Shown here: positions 26,525 through 35,172 of the stretch, one piece after another
Position numbering within the stretch: the first letter of the stretch is position 1
Layout: every line of letters starts with the position of its first letter
NCBI GenBank assembly: GCA_937896235.1
Contig: CALBMX010000094.1
Location: 1-61,677, forward strand
Length of the DNA stretch: 61,677 nucleotides
Direction: 5' to 3'
Source: an uncultured bacterium
Lineage (GTDB): Bacteria; Planctomycetota; UBA1135; GCA-002686595
Notes under the pieces: model-generated
What the model was told of the DNA's origin: nothing
The model's input: only the letters and a program-made list of their open reading frames with translations
Database searches by the model: none
Position numbers and translations under genes: made by a program

Positions 26525-27381
26525 TGGGTGGCGATCCCTTGGTTGGCGCAGGCTCACCCATGGCTGAAGCGGCTAAGCTGGCCGAGGCACTGCGGGGGCT
26601 CGGTGCGGGTGAGTGCGAGTTCGCGCTCGTTTTGGGGTCTGGTTTGGGTGGGTTTGCGGCGCACCTCGAAAACCAAGTCTCCGTTCCCTACGAAGAGATT
26701 CCGGGCATGCCTCAAAGCGCGGTGCCTGGGCATGCCGGGCAGCTGGTGATCGGGACCTTGGGCGGCCATCGGGTGTTGGTGCAGCAGGGGCGGGTGCATT
26801 TTTACGAGGGCTGGAGCGCGTATGAGGTCACCCGCGCCGTGCGAGCGTTTGGAATGGTTGGAGTTGGAGGGTTACTGCTCACCAATGCCGCGGGCGGGGT
26901 CCGCGAGGATTGGGAACCCGGCACGTTGATGCGCATCACGGACCATCTCAATCTACAGGGGGCGACTCCTCTTTTTGCGGGTGAGGGCGGCCTTGACAAC
27001 CCTTATTGCCCTGAGCTGGGAGAGACGCTTGACAGGGTTGCTCGGCACGAGGGGCTTGCACTCGAAACCGGCATCTACGTCGGGAACCCTGGCCCGGCTT
27101 ACGAGACTCCGGCAGAGGTAGAGATGGCAAGGCGTCTCGGCGGTGATGCCGTAGGGATGAGCACGGTGCTAGAAGCGACCGCCGGCTTTGCTGCGGGGAT
27201 GTCGGTTTGTGCGATTTCCTGTATCACGAACTACGCTGCGGGGATTACCGGGGAAGCCCTGTCCCACGAAGAGGTCATGGCGACAGGAGCTGCAGTGGCA
27301 GCTCGATTTGAGAAGCTCCTAGCGGCAGCAGTTCCGGAATTGTGTTTGCGCCGCCAGGGAATCGGCAACAACCGAAGCTAG
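26524..27381 (+). CDS. punA: Purine nucleoside phosphorylase (trimeric type)
   Basis: The enzyme converts inosine and guanosine, and their deoxy forms, to base and pentose 1-phosphate. The 285-residue protein has the trimeric PNP motifs GSGLGG near residue 37, GRVHFYEG, LTNAAGG, GPAYETPAE, MSTVLEATAG and ITNYAAGI. The start overlaps the transporter stop as TAATG. It is the last gene of the salvage operon, which supplies DeoB from both purine and pyrimidine nucleosides. Confidence 0.94.
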   Translation: MGGDPLVGAGSPMAEAAKLAEALRGLGAGECEFALVLGSGLGGFAAHLENQVSVPYEEIPGMPQSAVPGHAGQLVIGTLGGHRVLVQQGRVHFYEGWSAYEVTRAVRAFGMVGVGGLLLTNAAGGVREDWEPGTLMRITDHLNLQGATPLFAGEGGLDNPYCPELGETLDRVARHEGLALETGIYVGNPGPAYETPAEVEMARRLGGDAVGMSTVLEATAGFAAGMSVCAISCITNYAAGITGEALSHEEVMATGAAVAARFEKLLAAAVPELCLRRQGIGNNRS

Positions 27382-28047
27382 CCGAAATCTCGAACAAAAA
27401 CCTACGCGACAACCGAACCCCTCACCGTACGGCGGAGGCCAAGTTCAAACGCCCCGGAATGGCCAGGATAGGCCCTGTGGTTGGTGCGGGCTTCAAAGGC
27501 CCAACACGCTCCATGATGGTTTCGAGTTCCTGAGACCTCATTTCTACGGTTCTAACAGGAGGGAGTCGGCGAATGCCCTTTGCGGACAGGCATGGGTGTA
27601 CTGCTAGGGGCAGAAGTCGGTATCGACGGCAGTTCTCGGCCCCAAGTTGGGGGAATTCTTGGATGAATTGCCATTCTTGGACGGCCTCTCTCAAATAGGA
27701 GCAGCGGGAAGGTCAACAGCTAAAATAGACCGTTCTACTGCCACCATGCCGCTTTGGGTGGCGAGTTCCAGGTAGATGGCGGCTGTTTTTTGGGCCACGT
27801 GGTAGACTCAAAGTGGGTTCTTTCGATTTTTCGGGGTCGAGTACCGGAGAAAATACGTTCTATGACTGTTGGTGGGTGGTCCACGTGGATCAGTCCCAAC
27901 GCATCCCTTCTGGTAGATTCGAGTTTTCGAAGTCTGGCTAGATGGACCGTTTGGGCGTGAGGATTCCGAGGGAGGAGCCTTCACACCCAGGACGGGCGGT
28001 TTCTCGACCGTTCGACCACTCGATCTACCGGGGAGGATGTTTTCTTT
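27382..28047. other. Long non-coding gap upstream of the sigma-factor gene
   Basis: This 666-bp stretch has no credible gene; the short open frames in it have no recognisable composition. It holds two copies of the palindrome CCACGTGG (27795-27802 and 27881-27888), the second within TCCACGTGGA. A strong GGGAGGA ribosome-binding site lies at 28031-28037, 10 bp before the sigma-factor ATG. The promoter of the signalling island should be here. Confidence 0.5.
27795..27888. promoter_or_regulatory. Two CCACGTGG palindromes, possible operators
   Basis: CCACGTGG at 27795-27802 and TCCACGTGGA at 27880-27889 are palindromes spaced 86 bp apart, close to eight helical turns. They lie about 160-250 bp upstream of the ECF sigma gene. 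A dimeric regulator binding both sites is possible. The sites are short, so chance is not excluded. Confidence 0.35.
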
Positions 28048-28614
28048 ATGTCAGAGCAGCAACACACACCCGGAGGTGCCGAAAGCTCAGAGGGCTTATT
28101 TTCCCTTGTCTATGACGAGCTGTACGGGCTAGCAAAACGGAGTATGAATGGCCAATCCCCAGGCCATACGCTTCAGCCCACCGCGCTGGTAAACGAGGCC
28201 TATCTCAAGGTTTTGAAGAGCGGCAATTCTCAATGGTCCAACCGGGAACATTTCTTGAACTTCGCGGCAAAGGCAATGCGGCACGTTCTGGTTGATCACG
28301 CTAGGAAGAAGGATGCGGTTAAGCGCCGTAGCAGCGGCGAGCGGGTCGCCCTTGATCAAGTCGTGCAAGAGTTCGAAAAACGTTCGGGTAACCTCCTCGC
28401 GCTTGACGCAGGACTCGAAGCCCTCGCTAACCGTGATCCCCAACTCGTCACAATCGTCGAGCTTCATTTTTTTGGTGGCTGCAGTTTTGAAGAGACTGCA
28501 AGTGCACTTGGGATGAAGACGAAAGAAGTCAAAAGTGGCTGGGTGTTCGCAAGATCCTGGCTCAACAATCACCTGAAGTCCGAACTCGGACACAAAATAC
28601 ACCCTAACCCCTAA
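28048..28614 (+). CDS. ECF-type RNA polymerase sigma factor
   Basis: The 188-residue protein matches the planctomycetal ECF sigma type (PF07638-like). Region 2 includes LFSLVYDELYGLAKR and HTLQPTALVNEAYLKVL, then HFLNFAAKAMRHVLVDHARKK. Region 4 includes VVELHFF-like IVELHFFGGCSFEETASALGM and the recognition helix that follows. No anti-sigma factor is adjacent; instead two Ser/Thr kinases follow, the first after 11 bp. Such ECF-kinase pairs are known in Planctomycetota and imply control by phosphorylation. A good ribosome-binding site precedes the ATG. Confidence 0.92.
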   Translation: MSEQQHTPGGAESSEGLFSLVYDELYGLAKRSMNGQSPGHTLQPTALVNEAYLKVLKSGNSQWSNREHFLNFAAKAMRHVLVDHARKKDAVKRRSSGERVALDQVVQEFEKRSGNLLALDAGLEALANRDPQLVTIVELHFFGGCSFEETASALGMKTKEVKSGWVFARSWLNNHLKSELGHKIHPNP

Positions 28615-28625
28615 GGATCGAGAGC

Positions 28626-30773
28626 ATGGACTCAAGCCGCTGGACCGAGACTCGCCGTATTCACGGTGCCGCTCTTGACCTACCGATTGACGAGCGGGAA
28701 TCCTTCCTTAGGCTTGAGTGTGGCGGGGACCTTGCTCTCTACAATGAGATCAAGAGCATCTTGGATGCGGAGAGCCCCGATGAGTTTCTCCAGTCGCCCC
28801 CAGTCATCGAAGCTGTGCACCTTGGCGATTTTGATTTGATGGCAGAGATCGGGAGCGGGAGCACAGGCATCGTCTATCGAGCTTGGCAGCACTCCCTAAG
28901 TCGCGAGGTTGCTCTGAAGCTCCTCCCCCGTCACTTTGCGGATAACAAGGAGCGCGTCGCTCGCTTTCAGCGGGAAGCTCGAGCGGCAGGCAAATTGAGG
29001 CATCCCGGGATTGCGTCCATTTTTGGCGTGAGCTGCGAGGGTACTTCCCACTTTTTCACTATGGAACTTATCGACGGCGTAGATCTAGCCGCCGAGCTTT
29101 CCGCGATTCGCAAGGGGGAGCCCAACTCGCTTCCTGAAGCAAATTCGTTCGCGTACTTCGACTACATTGCGAAGCTCATCAAAGGTTGCGCGGATGCCTT
29201 GTCCTTCGCGCATGGAATCGGAGTTGTTCATCGCGATGTTAAACCGCACAACATCATGATCGACGGCAATGGCCTGCCCCACTTGGTGGACTTCGGCTTA
29301 GCAAAGGATGTGGCGTTGGGAAGTATCACCATCACAGATCGCGTCGAGGGGACGCCTTATTACATGAGCCCCGAGCAGGCCCGAGCGAGTCAAGGAGGAG
29401 TCGGCCCAAGTACAGATGTGTATTCACTTGGCGCAGTCCTCTACGAGCTCCTTACTTTGGCCAGGCCTTATGAGGGCCGCACGGCGAAGGAGGTCATCGA
29501 CAAGATCCTCATTCGAGATCCGAAGCCCGTACTTGCCAGCAATAAGGCTGTGCCAAAAGATCTCGCCCTGATTTGCGGGAAGGCGATGGAGCGCTTACCG
29601 GAGTTCCGCTACGAGTCGATGTTAGCCTTTGAGGAGGACCTTCAGCGCTTTTTAGATCGCGGTCCGATTTTGGCCGCCCCGCCTTCCATGAGAAGGAGAG
29701 CTCTCCGGTTTTGTAAGGCCCAGCGCCTGCCCGTCAGCGTAGCCGCTGTCGGCATGTTCATTGCTGTGTCGGCAAATGTCGCTGCAAAATGGCAGGCAAC
29801 TTCCCATTTTGTGTCGGTTCACATCCAGGCCACTCTTGCTGACGAGCGAGTGGCCGTGGTGGGAGAGGGCTGGGCGTATCCGTTGAATACAGACGGTTTT
29901 CCCACCGAGGCTGAACCCGTCTCCCTTGGCAAAAACCCCTTCAATTTCGAACTTCCACCGGGCACTTGGAAGTGTTGGTTTCAGGCGGAGGGCGGCCAGG
30001 TGAGCGAACTCTTCCTTGTGCTTCCCAGTGGTTCCGAGCCCCTCTCTCTGACGACAATTTTGCGGCCCACCGAAGAGGCCAGACGCGGCATGGTCCTCGT
30101 TGATGCCGGAGGTTGGGATGCGAATGGCTCCTGTCCCTTCTTGGCTATAGGCTCCGAAATCCCCCCTTTCTGGGCAGACCGATTCGAGGTCACCGTGGAT
30201 CAATACCGGGAGTTTTGCGAGGCGACCGGTCATCGAACTCCCGTCTTTTGGGGTGAAGTCGATCTTGGGCTCCTGCCCGGTGACTACCCAGCAACAGGCA
30301 TGACCATCGAGGACGCTAAAGCGTATGCCAGCTGGAAGGGAAAGCGGCTCCTGTCCCATGCTGAATTCGACTATCTACTACATGGAAAAATGGGCTCTCC
30401 ATATTGTTGGGGAGACGAGGAGCCGACGATTGAACACCGGGGTGACGTCCTCAGGTCCGTGGACGCGGGGGAAACTCTAGAGGAGAGATTTCTTGGTTTT
30501 CTCAAGCACGTCAGACCCGTCGGCACCTTTCCGCTTGGCGCGACACCCGACGGGCTTCTGGATATAGGCGGAAACGTCTCTGAGTACTTGGGCACTCCAG
30601 CATTTTGGGGAATAGGCGACACGCGGCTCACCCAGGACACCAAGGTTTTGGAGATCCATTCCAGCTACCTTGAGATCCGAGAAAGGGTCGACGGCAGGTA
30701 CGCACATATCGCGCACTCCACAGGGTCCTTTCTCCACATAGGTTTCCGCTGCGCACAGACGGACTCTCATTGA
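28626..30773 (+). CDS. Ser/Thr protein kinase with C-terminal SUMF/FGE-like domain (1)
   Basis: The 715-residue protein has a Hanks-type kinase domain at about 70-345: Gly loop IGSGSTGIVYRAW near 75, catalytic HRDVKPHNIM near 201, DFGLAKD, and the activation segment GTPYYMSPEQA. One membrane helix lies at about 367-387. A beta-rich linker follows (to about 480), then a SUMF/FGE-like domain from about 505 with FWADRFEVTVDQYREFCEATG, KGKRLLSHAEFDYLL, IGGNVSEYLG and a final GFRC. The topology suggests a cytoplasmic kinase with an outside sensor domain. The catalytic cysteine pair of true FGE is not evident. It probably controls the sigma factor 11 bp upstream. Confidence 0.9.
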   Translation: MDSSRWTETRRIHGAALDLPIDERESFLRLECGGDLALYNEIKSILDAESPDEFLQSPPVIEAVHLGDFDLMAEIGSGSTGIVYRAWQHSLSREVALKLLPRHFADNKERVARFQREARAAGKLRHPGIASIFGVSCEGTSHFFTMELIDGVDLAAELSAIRKGEPNSLPEANSFAYFDYIAKLIKGCADALSFAHGIGVVHRDVKPHNIMIDGNGLPHLVDFGLAKDVALGSITITDRVEGTPYYMSPEQARASQGGVGPSTDVYSLGAVLYELLTLARPYEGRTAKEVIDKILIRDPKPVLASNKAVPKDLALICGKAMERLPEFRYESMLAFEEDLQRFLDRGPILAAPPSMRRRALRFCKAQRLPVSVAAVGMFIAVSANVAAKWQATSHFVSVHIQATLADERVAVVGEGWAYPLNTDGFPTEAEPVSLGKNPFNFELPPGTWKCWFQAEGGQVSELFLVLPSGSEPLSLTTILRPTEEARRGMVLVDAGGWDANGSCPFLAIGSEIPPFWADRFEVTVDQYREFCEATGHRTPVFWGEVDLGLLPGDYPATGMTIEDAKAYASWKGKRLLSHAEFDYLLHGKMGSPYCWGDEEPTIEHRGDVLRSVDAGETLEERFLGFLKHVRPVGTFPLGATPDGLLDIGGNVSEYLGTPAFWGIGDTRLTQDTKVLEIHSSYLEIRERVDGRYAHIAHSTGSFLHIGFRCAQTDSH

Positions 30774-30795
30774 TGACCAGAATTAAAAGAAACTG

Positions 30796-31191
30796 ATGAA
30801 CTACGCGTATTCCGTTGGCTTCGACATTATCAACTTCGCCGACTACTCCCAATTGACGGACGGCCAAAAGGCCAGTGTTCGCGCACAGCTGTTCGCCTCG
30901 GTTCAGAGCATCATAGAAGCCATGGGCGTTTTTGATGTTGAAGACCCGACAGCGAAGATGACGGAAATCTTAGCTGAGGCGTCCAGCCCGGGGGCGGAGT
31001 GGTCGCTTGGGAAGTCCCTTGTGAGAGGCTGGATCTATGTGACCAATCCTGTAACCAACGAAGTGGAGTGTATTCGGACTTGGGAATTGATGCGGGAGGG
31101 GCTCGTGTATCAGGTCCAGGTTGACGAGGCGAATGAGCGGATCGGAGCCGTGTTCCAGGTGAGCTATAGCGCGGAAAATGGCCCCTATTAG
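30796..31191 (+). CDS. Small protein of unknown function between two kinases
   Basis: I do not recognise this 131-residue protein. It is acidic, has no signal peptide or membrane helix, and seems to have a helical N-terminal half (GQKASVRAQLFASVQSIIEAM) and a beta-rich C-terminal half (WIYVTNPVTNEVECIRTWEL). It is 22 bp after kinase 1 and 21 bp before kinase 2, so it should be co-transcribed. An adaptor or substrate of the kinases is a reasonable guess. Confidence 0.7.
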   Translation: MNYAYSVGFDIINFADYSQLTDGQKASVRAQLFASVQSIIEAMGVFDVEDPTAKMTEILAEASSPGAEWSLGKSLVRGWIYVTNPVTNEVECIRTWELMREGLVYQVQVDEANERIGAVFQVSYSAENGPY

Positions 31192-31212
31192 TTAGGGTCC
31201 GGGTGAATCAAT

Positions 31213-33348
31213 ATGAACGAGAAACAATGGAAGGAGGTCAGACGGCTATACAACGCCGCCCTCGATTTAGAGGAGCCTGAGCGCGAGAAATTCTTGCAGG
31301 CGGAGTGCGGTGAAGACGCCGAGATACTCCGTGATGTCCTCGCGCTTCTCGCGGACAGCGCGGATGTTAGATTTTTAACTTGGCCCCTTGGCGACAGCGG
31401 GCGGGTACTAGGTGACTTCGAGTTGCTTGAGGAAATCGGGGTGGGTGGGACCGGCACCGTATTTAGGGCTTGGCAGCGTTCGCTAAGCCGGGAAGTCGCA
31501 CTCAAGGTTCTACCCGAGCACTTTTCTTTGAACGAGGATAGGGTCGAGCGCTTTCGACGGGAAGCTCGCGCGGCCGCTAAGTTGAAGCACCCATCGATTG
31601 CGCCGATCTACGAGGTCGGCTGCGAGGGGACTTTTCACTTCATTGCAATGGAGCTTGTAGATGGGCCCGATCTTGCGGGTGAGTTGACAGCGGTTCGCGG
31701 GAACGTCGCTATTCACCTGGGCGTCCCGAATACCGAGGAGTACTTCAAGCGCACGGCCAAGGTCGTCCTGCGGATCGCAAGTGCGCTTGCGTACTCCCAC
31801 GGTATGGGGGTCATCCATAGAGACGTCAAGCCGAACAATATCCTGATCAACGCAAAGGGGGACCCCAAGTTGGTCGACTTCGGCCTAGCGCGAGACGATA
31901 GCCAGGGCACGGTTACGGAAACCGATCGGGTTGAGGGGACTCCCTATTACATGAGTCCTGAGCAGGCGAGGGCCATCCAGGAACGCGTTGATGAGAGAAC
32001 GGACGTGTACTCGCTTGGTGCAGTTCTTTACGAGATGTGCACGCTTAGTCGGCCCCATGAAGGGCGCACTACGCGCGAGGTGATTGAGAAAATTACCGTT
32101 CACGAGCCTAGGTCGATTCGAATCGCAAATCCGAAAGTTCCAACCGACCTAGCCGTAATTTGCGAGAAGGCGATGGAGCGCGAGCTCGTGGATCGCTACG
32201 CCTCTGCATCCGAACTAGAGGACGATTTGGGGCGTTTCCTCGCAGGGGAACCGATCCTCGCAAAGCGCGCTTCTCCGACAAGGCGCGCACTTAGGTACGT
32301 GAGGCGAAATCGTGTGGCCATCGGCGCAACCGCCGGCCTTGTCTTAGCTCTCATCGGCGCAAAGTGGACGTACACGTGGACAGCTCAGGTGGACTGGATT
32401 CCCATCCAAATTGAATCGGAAACAGCTTCTGTTTACGCCACTCGCTTAGAGATTTCGGGAGCGCCAACGGGGGGGGAGGAGGTGAATTTGGGGAAGACAC
32501 CGGTGAATACAAAGCTTCCTGTCGGCACCTGGCTATGTAGGGTCGAAGCGGCAGACGGACGGCGGGCCGAAGTTCTTTTTTCGCTAGATCCAGGCGGGGA
32601 GACCTTGAAGCGAAGGGTCACGCTGACCTCTCTTGAAGAGATCCGATTGGGAATGATTCGGATCGAACCTCTTCTGTGGAGGGCTTCGGGAGCCTGCACC
32701 TTCCTCCCCAACTCGGTAACCTTGCCGCCATTTTATGTCGATCAAAACGAGGTCACTGTAGACCAGTACCGGGATTTTTGTGAGGCGAACGAACACCCTC
32801 TTCCCTATTTTTGGGCGCGCCTAGACGTCTCACGCCTACCGGGGAACTTTCCTATCACGGGGATCAGCGCTGAAGATGCCGAAGCATACGCAGGTTGGAA
32901 GGGGAAGCGCCTTCTCACCCACGCGGAGTACGAGTATCTACTCCATGGTCCGAACAACGCAAAGAGCAGTTGGGGAGACGAGGCGGCTACGCCCGAACAC
33001 CGCAAAGCCGCCGGTCCTTACCTCGCCGAGAACGCTCCGATTGAAGAGCGATTTGAGCACTTTTTGACCTATGCCTCTCCCGTTGGTTCCTACCCCAAGG
33101 GGGCGACACCCGAAGGCGTTCTTGACATTATCGGGAATGTCGCAGAGTACTTGGGAACCCCTGGCATGGAGCTTATCGACGGAGAAGTCCGCCCAATGAA
33201 GGGATTGAGCTTTGAGGTGGACGCGGGGTACATCCAAGGTGGAGAGGTCGTCGAAAACGGGTTCGCCCACTTCGATCGTCCAGCGACCTCCAGATGGCGC
33301 CCCCTCCACATGGGCTTTCGCTGTGCGAGCACAGCTCGCGACCTCTAG
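31213..33348 (+). CDS. Ser/Thr protein kinase with C-terminal SUMF/FGE-like domain (2)
   Basis: The 711-residue protein is a paralogue of kinase 1 along its whole length. The Gly loop IGVGGTGTVFRAW lies near 74, HRDVKPNNIL near 202, DFGLARD and GTPYYMSPEQA follow, the membrane helix is at about 367-385 and the SUMF/FGE-like domain starts near 503 (FYVDQNEVTVDQYRDFCEANE, ending in GFRC). All kinase catalytic residues appear intact. The tag stop shares bases CTAG with the convergent deoC stop. Tandem duplication with divergence of the outer domain suggests two related signals feeding one sigma factor. Confidence 0.9.
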   Translation: MNEKQWKEVRRLYNAALDLEEPEREKFLQAECGEDAEILRDVLALLADSADVRFLTWPLGDSGRVLGDFELLEEIGVGGTGTVFRAWQRSLSREVALKVLPEHFSLNEDRVERFRREARAAAKLKHPSIAPIYEVGCEGTFHFIAMELVDGPDLAGELTAVRGNVAIHLGVPNTEEYFKRTAKVVLRIASALAYSHGMGVIHRDVKPNNILINAKGDPKLVDFGLARDDSQGTVTETDRVEGTPYYMSPEQARAIQERVDERTDVYSLGAVLYEMCTLSRPHEGRTTREVIEKITVHEPRSIRIANPKVPTDLAVICEKAMERELVDRYASASELEDDLGRFLAGEPILAKRASPTRRALRYVRRNRVAIGATAGLVLALIGAKWTYTWTAQVDWIPIQIESETASVYATRLEISGAPTGGEEVNLGKTPVNTKLPVGTWLCRVEAADGRRAEVLFSLDPGGETLKRRVTLTSLEEIRLGMIRIEPLLWRASGACTFLPNSVTLPPFYVDQNEVTVDQYRDFCEANEHPLPYFWARLDVSRLPGNFPITGISAEDAEAYAGWKGKRLLTHAEYEYLLHGPNNAKSSWGDEAATPEHRKAAGPYLAENAPIEERFEHFLTYASPVGSYPKGATPEGVLDIIGNVAEYLGTPGMELIDGEVRPMKGLSFEVDAGYIQGGEVVENGFAHFDRPATSRWRPLHMGFRCASTARDL

Positions 33349-34235
33349 TATCCGCTGCTTCCTTGGCCGCCCCTGACAATCGCAATCGATGCCGAGGCGC
33401 CGACCCGAGTGGCACCGGCCAACACCATTTTCTGTAGATCACCAGCGTCGCGAACTCCGCCCGATGCCTTGACTCCCATCGTCGGCCCAACGGTTCTGCG
33501 CATGAGCTCGACGTCGGCGACGGTGGCTCCACCCGTTGAAAAACCAGTCGAGGTCTTCACAAAATCGGCTCCGGCCTCTTTGCAAATCTCGCAGGCGCGG
33601 CGCTTCTCTGGGTCGGTTAAAAGGCACGTCTCCAAGATCACCTTAAGCTTGGCTCCCATACGGTGGCAGAGTTGCGCAAGGCCAGCGACGTCGCGGCGAA
33701 CAAAATCGTCATCACCGGATTTGAGTGCGCCGATGTTCATGACCATGTCGATCTCGTGAGCGCCATCTTCGATGGCCCGGCGCGCCTCGTACAGCTTCAC
33801 TTCGGGAGCGACGGCGCCAAGGGGGAAGCCAACGACGGTACAGACCTTGACGGTTGAGCCAGATAGGATCTCCGCGCAGCGGCGAACGTGGACACCATTG
33901 ATGCATACCGACGCGAAGCTGTACTCCAGTGCATCCGCGCAGATTGCATCGATGTCGGCGAGGGTTGCGTCTGGCTTGAGGAGCGTGTGGTCGATAAACC
34001 CAGCGACATTGGAGAGGCTGGCACCCGCGCTGCTGGGCACGGCCAACCGACAAGCGCCAGCATCGATGACGGCATTTACGCGGTCGGGGCAAAGCTCGAC
34101 AGAGATCGTGCTACAGCCCCACGGCCCCATGGATGCAGAGCCGACCCCTTGGTCGAGCATCTGGCGGGCGATCTCCGTAAGTACGTCTTCAATTTCTTGA
34201 GTTGCTGCGCTGGAGAGGTTGTCGTTCGTGGCCAT
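33345..34235 (-). CDS. deoC: Deoxyribose-phosphate aldolase with N-terminal extension
   Basis: DeoC splits 2-deoxyribose 5-phosphate into glyceraldehyde 3-phosphate and acetaldehyde. The Schiff-base Lys is about residue 227 in DFVKTSTGF, the core starts near residue 78 with FIDHTLLKPDAT, and the protein ends in the conserved Tyr. At 296 residues it is about 75 longer than the bacterial norm. The extra N-terminus contains an amphipathic helix (EIEDVLTEIARQML at about 14-27) followed by a Gly/Ser linker, the layout of encapsulation peptides of microcompartment cargo. The rpiB gene lies 3 bp upstream. The reaction is secure; encapsulation is inferred. Confidence 0.94.
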   Translation of the reverse strand: MATNDNLSSAATQEIEDVLTEIARQMLDQGVGSASMGPWGCSTISVELCPDRVNAVIDAGACRLAVPSSAGASLSNVAGFIDHTLLKPDATLADIDAICADALEYSFASVCINGVHVRRCAEILSGSTVKVCTVVGFPLGAVAPEVKLYEARRAIEDGAHEIDMVMNIGALKSGDDDFVRRDVAGLAQLCHRMGAKLKVILETCLLTDPEKRRACEICKEAGADFVKTSTGFSTGGATVADVELMRRTVGPTMGVKASGGVRDAGDLQKMVLAGATRVGASASIAIVRGGQGSSGY

Positions 34236-34238
34236 GAT

Positions 34239-35057
34239 CTAGGGGTGGGTGCGCGCATGGCGCCGTTCGATTTGCGTGATTTTCTCGACTCGTCTGCCAT
34301 GGCGCTCGGCACCCCAGGGCGTGGTCAGGAAGGTGCGAAGGATTTCGAGGGCAGCTGACGGGGCCAACTTGGGGCCACCTAAGCAAAGCACGTTGGCATA
34401 GTTGTGCTCCCTTGCGTTTGCTGCCGAGGCGACGTCGTAGCAATTTGCGGCGCGGATGCCTGGGACCTTGTTGGCCGCCATAGTCGAGCCGATGCCGGCG
34501 CCGTCGATGCAGACACCTACGGCGCAGCGGCCATCCCGGACAGCATCGGCTACGGCCTCGGCGAAGTCGGGATAGTCGACGGCGGATTCCCCGTGGCAAC
34601 CCAAATCGATGGGTTGGTGTCCTAGGTCTCGAATCCAGTCAATCAAGTCGCACTTCAGGGGATATCCACCGTGATCCGAACCAATGGCGATCCGTAGGGG
34701 GCCCTTGCTGTTCCCTTCCGCGAGGGGAGTTCCAAAGTGTCCGATCTGGCCGCTAAAGGAAATCCCTCTCCTGGAGGCCTCTTCGCACGCGAAATCGGTG
34801 ATGGTGGCCCCGATGGGGACCGAGAAAGAGCCTCCGTCGGAAACTTCCGCAAGATCTGCAGCGGTGATAAGTCCTGCGCTCGGAGTGCCGTTCGTTCGGC
34901 CTGTCGACCCAATGCGGTCCTCGCCCGATGGACCTTGAACGGAGACATGTACACCTCCAAGGGCGCCCTTAGGGCCGCTTGGGCCGCCTAAAGAGCCCCG
35001 CTGGGCAAGAGCCCTGCCCAAAGCCCGCCTTGCAATCTGTCTTGGATCGAGGTTCAT
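34239..35057 (-). CDS. rpiB: Ribose 5-phosphate isomerase B with N-terminal extension
   Basis: RpiB interconverts ribose 5-phosphate and ribulose 5-phosphate. The C-terminal half of the 272-residue protein has GSDHGGYPLK, VDYPDFAEAVADAV, the phosphate-binding CIDGAGIG (usually CGTGIG) and AREHNYANVLCLGG. The N-terminal 120 residues are extra: a helix (DPRQIARRALGRALAQR), a Gly/Ser/Pro linker, and a segment with LITAADLAEV and VPIGATITDFACEEASRRGI. The last resembles a motif I associate with proteins of microcompartment loci such as EutQ. The ATG at 35057 starts the helix directly. It is coupled to deoC. Confidence 0.9.
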   Translation of the reverse strand: MNLDPRQIARRALGRALAQRGSLGGPSGPKGALGGVHVSVQGPSGEDRIGSTGRTNGTPSAGLITAADLAEVSDGGSFSVPIGATITDFACEEASRRGISFSGQIGHFGTPLAEGNSKGPLRIAIGSDHGGYPLKCDLIDWIRDLGHQPIDLGCHGESAVDYPDFAEAVADAVRDGRCAVGVCIDGAGIGSTMAANKVPGIRAANCYDVASAANAREHNYANVLCLGGPKLAPSAALEILRTFLTTPWGAERHGRRVEKITQIERRHARTHP

Positions 35058-35172
35058 CGCGGTGGAGTTTATCCACTTAAGGAACCATTCGCCTTGCCAA
35101 CTTCCACCAAACCGCAAACCGACTCTAGGCGCGCTACCTCAAATTCGACACCAAAGTCCCATCAAGTTACCC

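Noticed and set aside
27754..27960. 68-codon plus-strand frame upstream of the sigma gene
   Set aside because: No ribosome-binding site, no domain, and it spans the candidate regulatory palindromes.
28626..33348. Active formylglycine-generating enzyme domains in the two kinases
   Set aside because: Only the cysteine of GFRC is seen near the end; the catalytic cysteine pair is not evident, so a sensor or binding role fits better.
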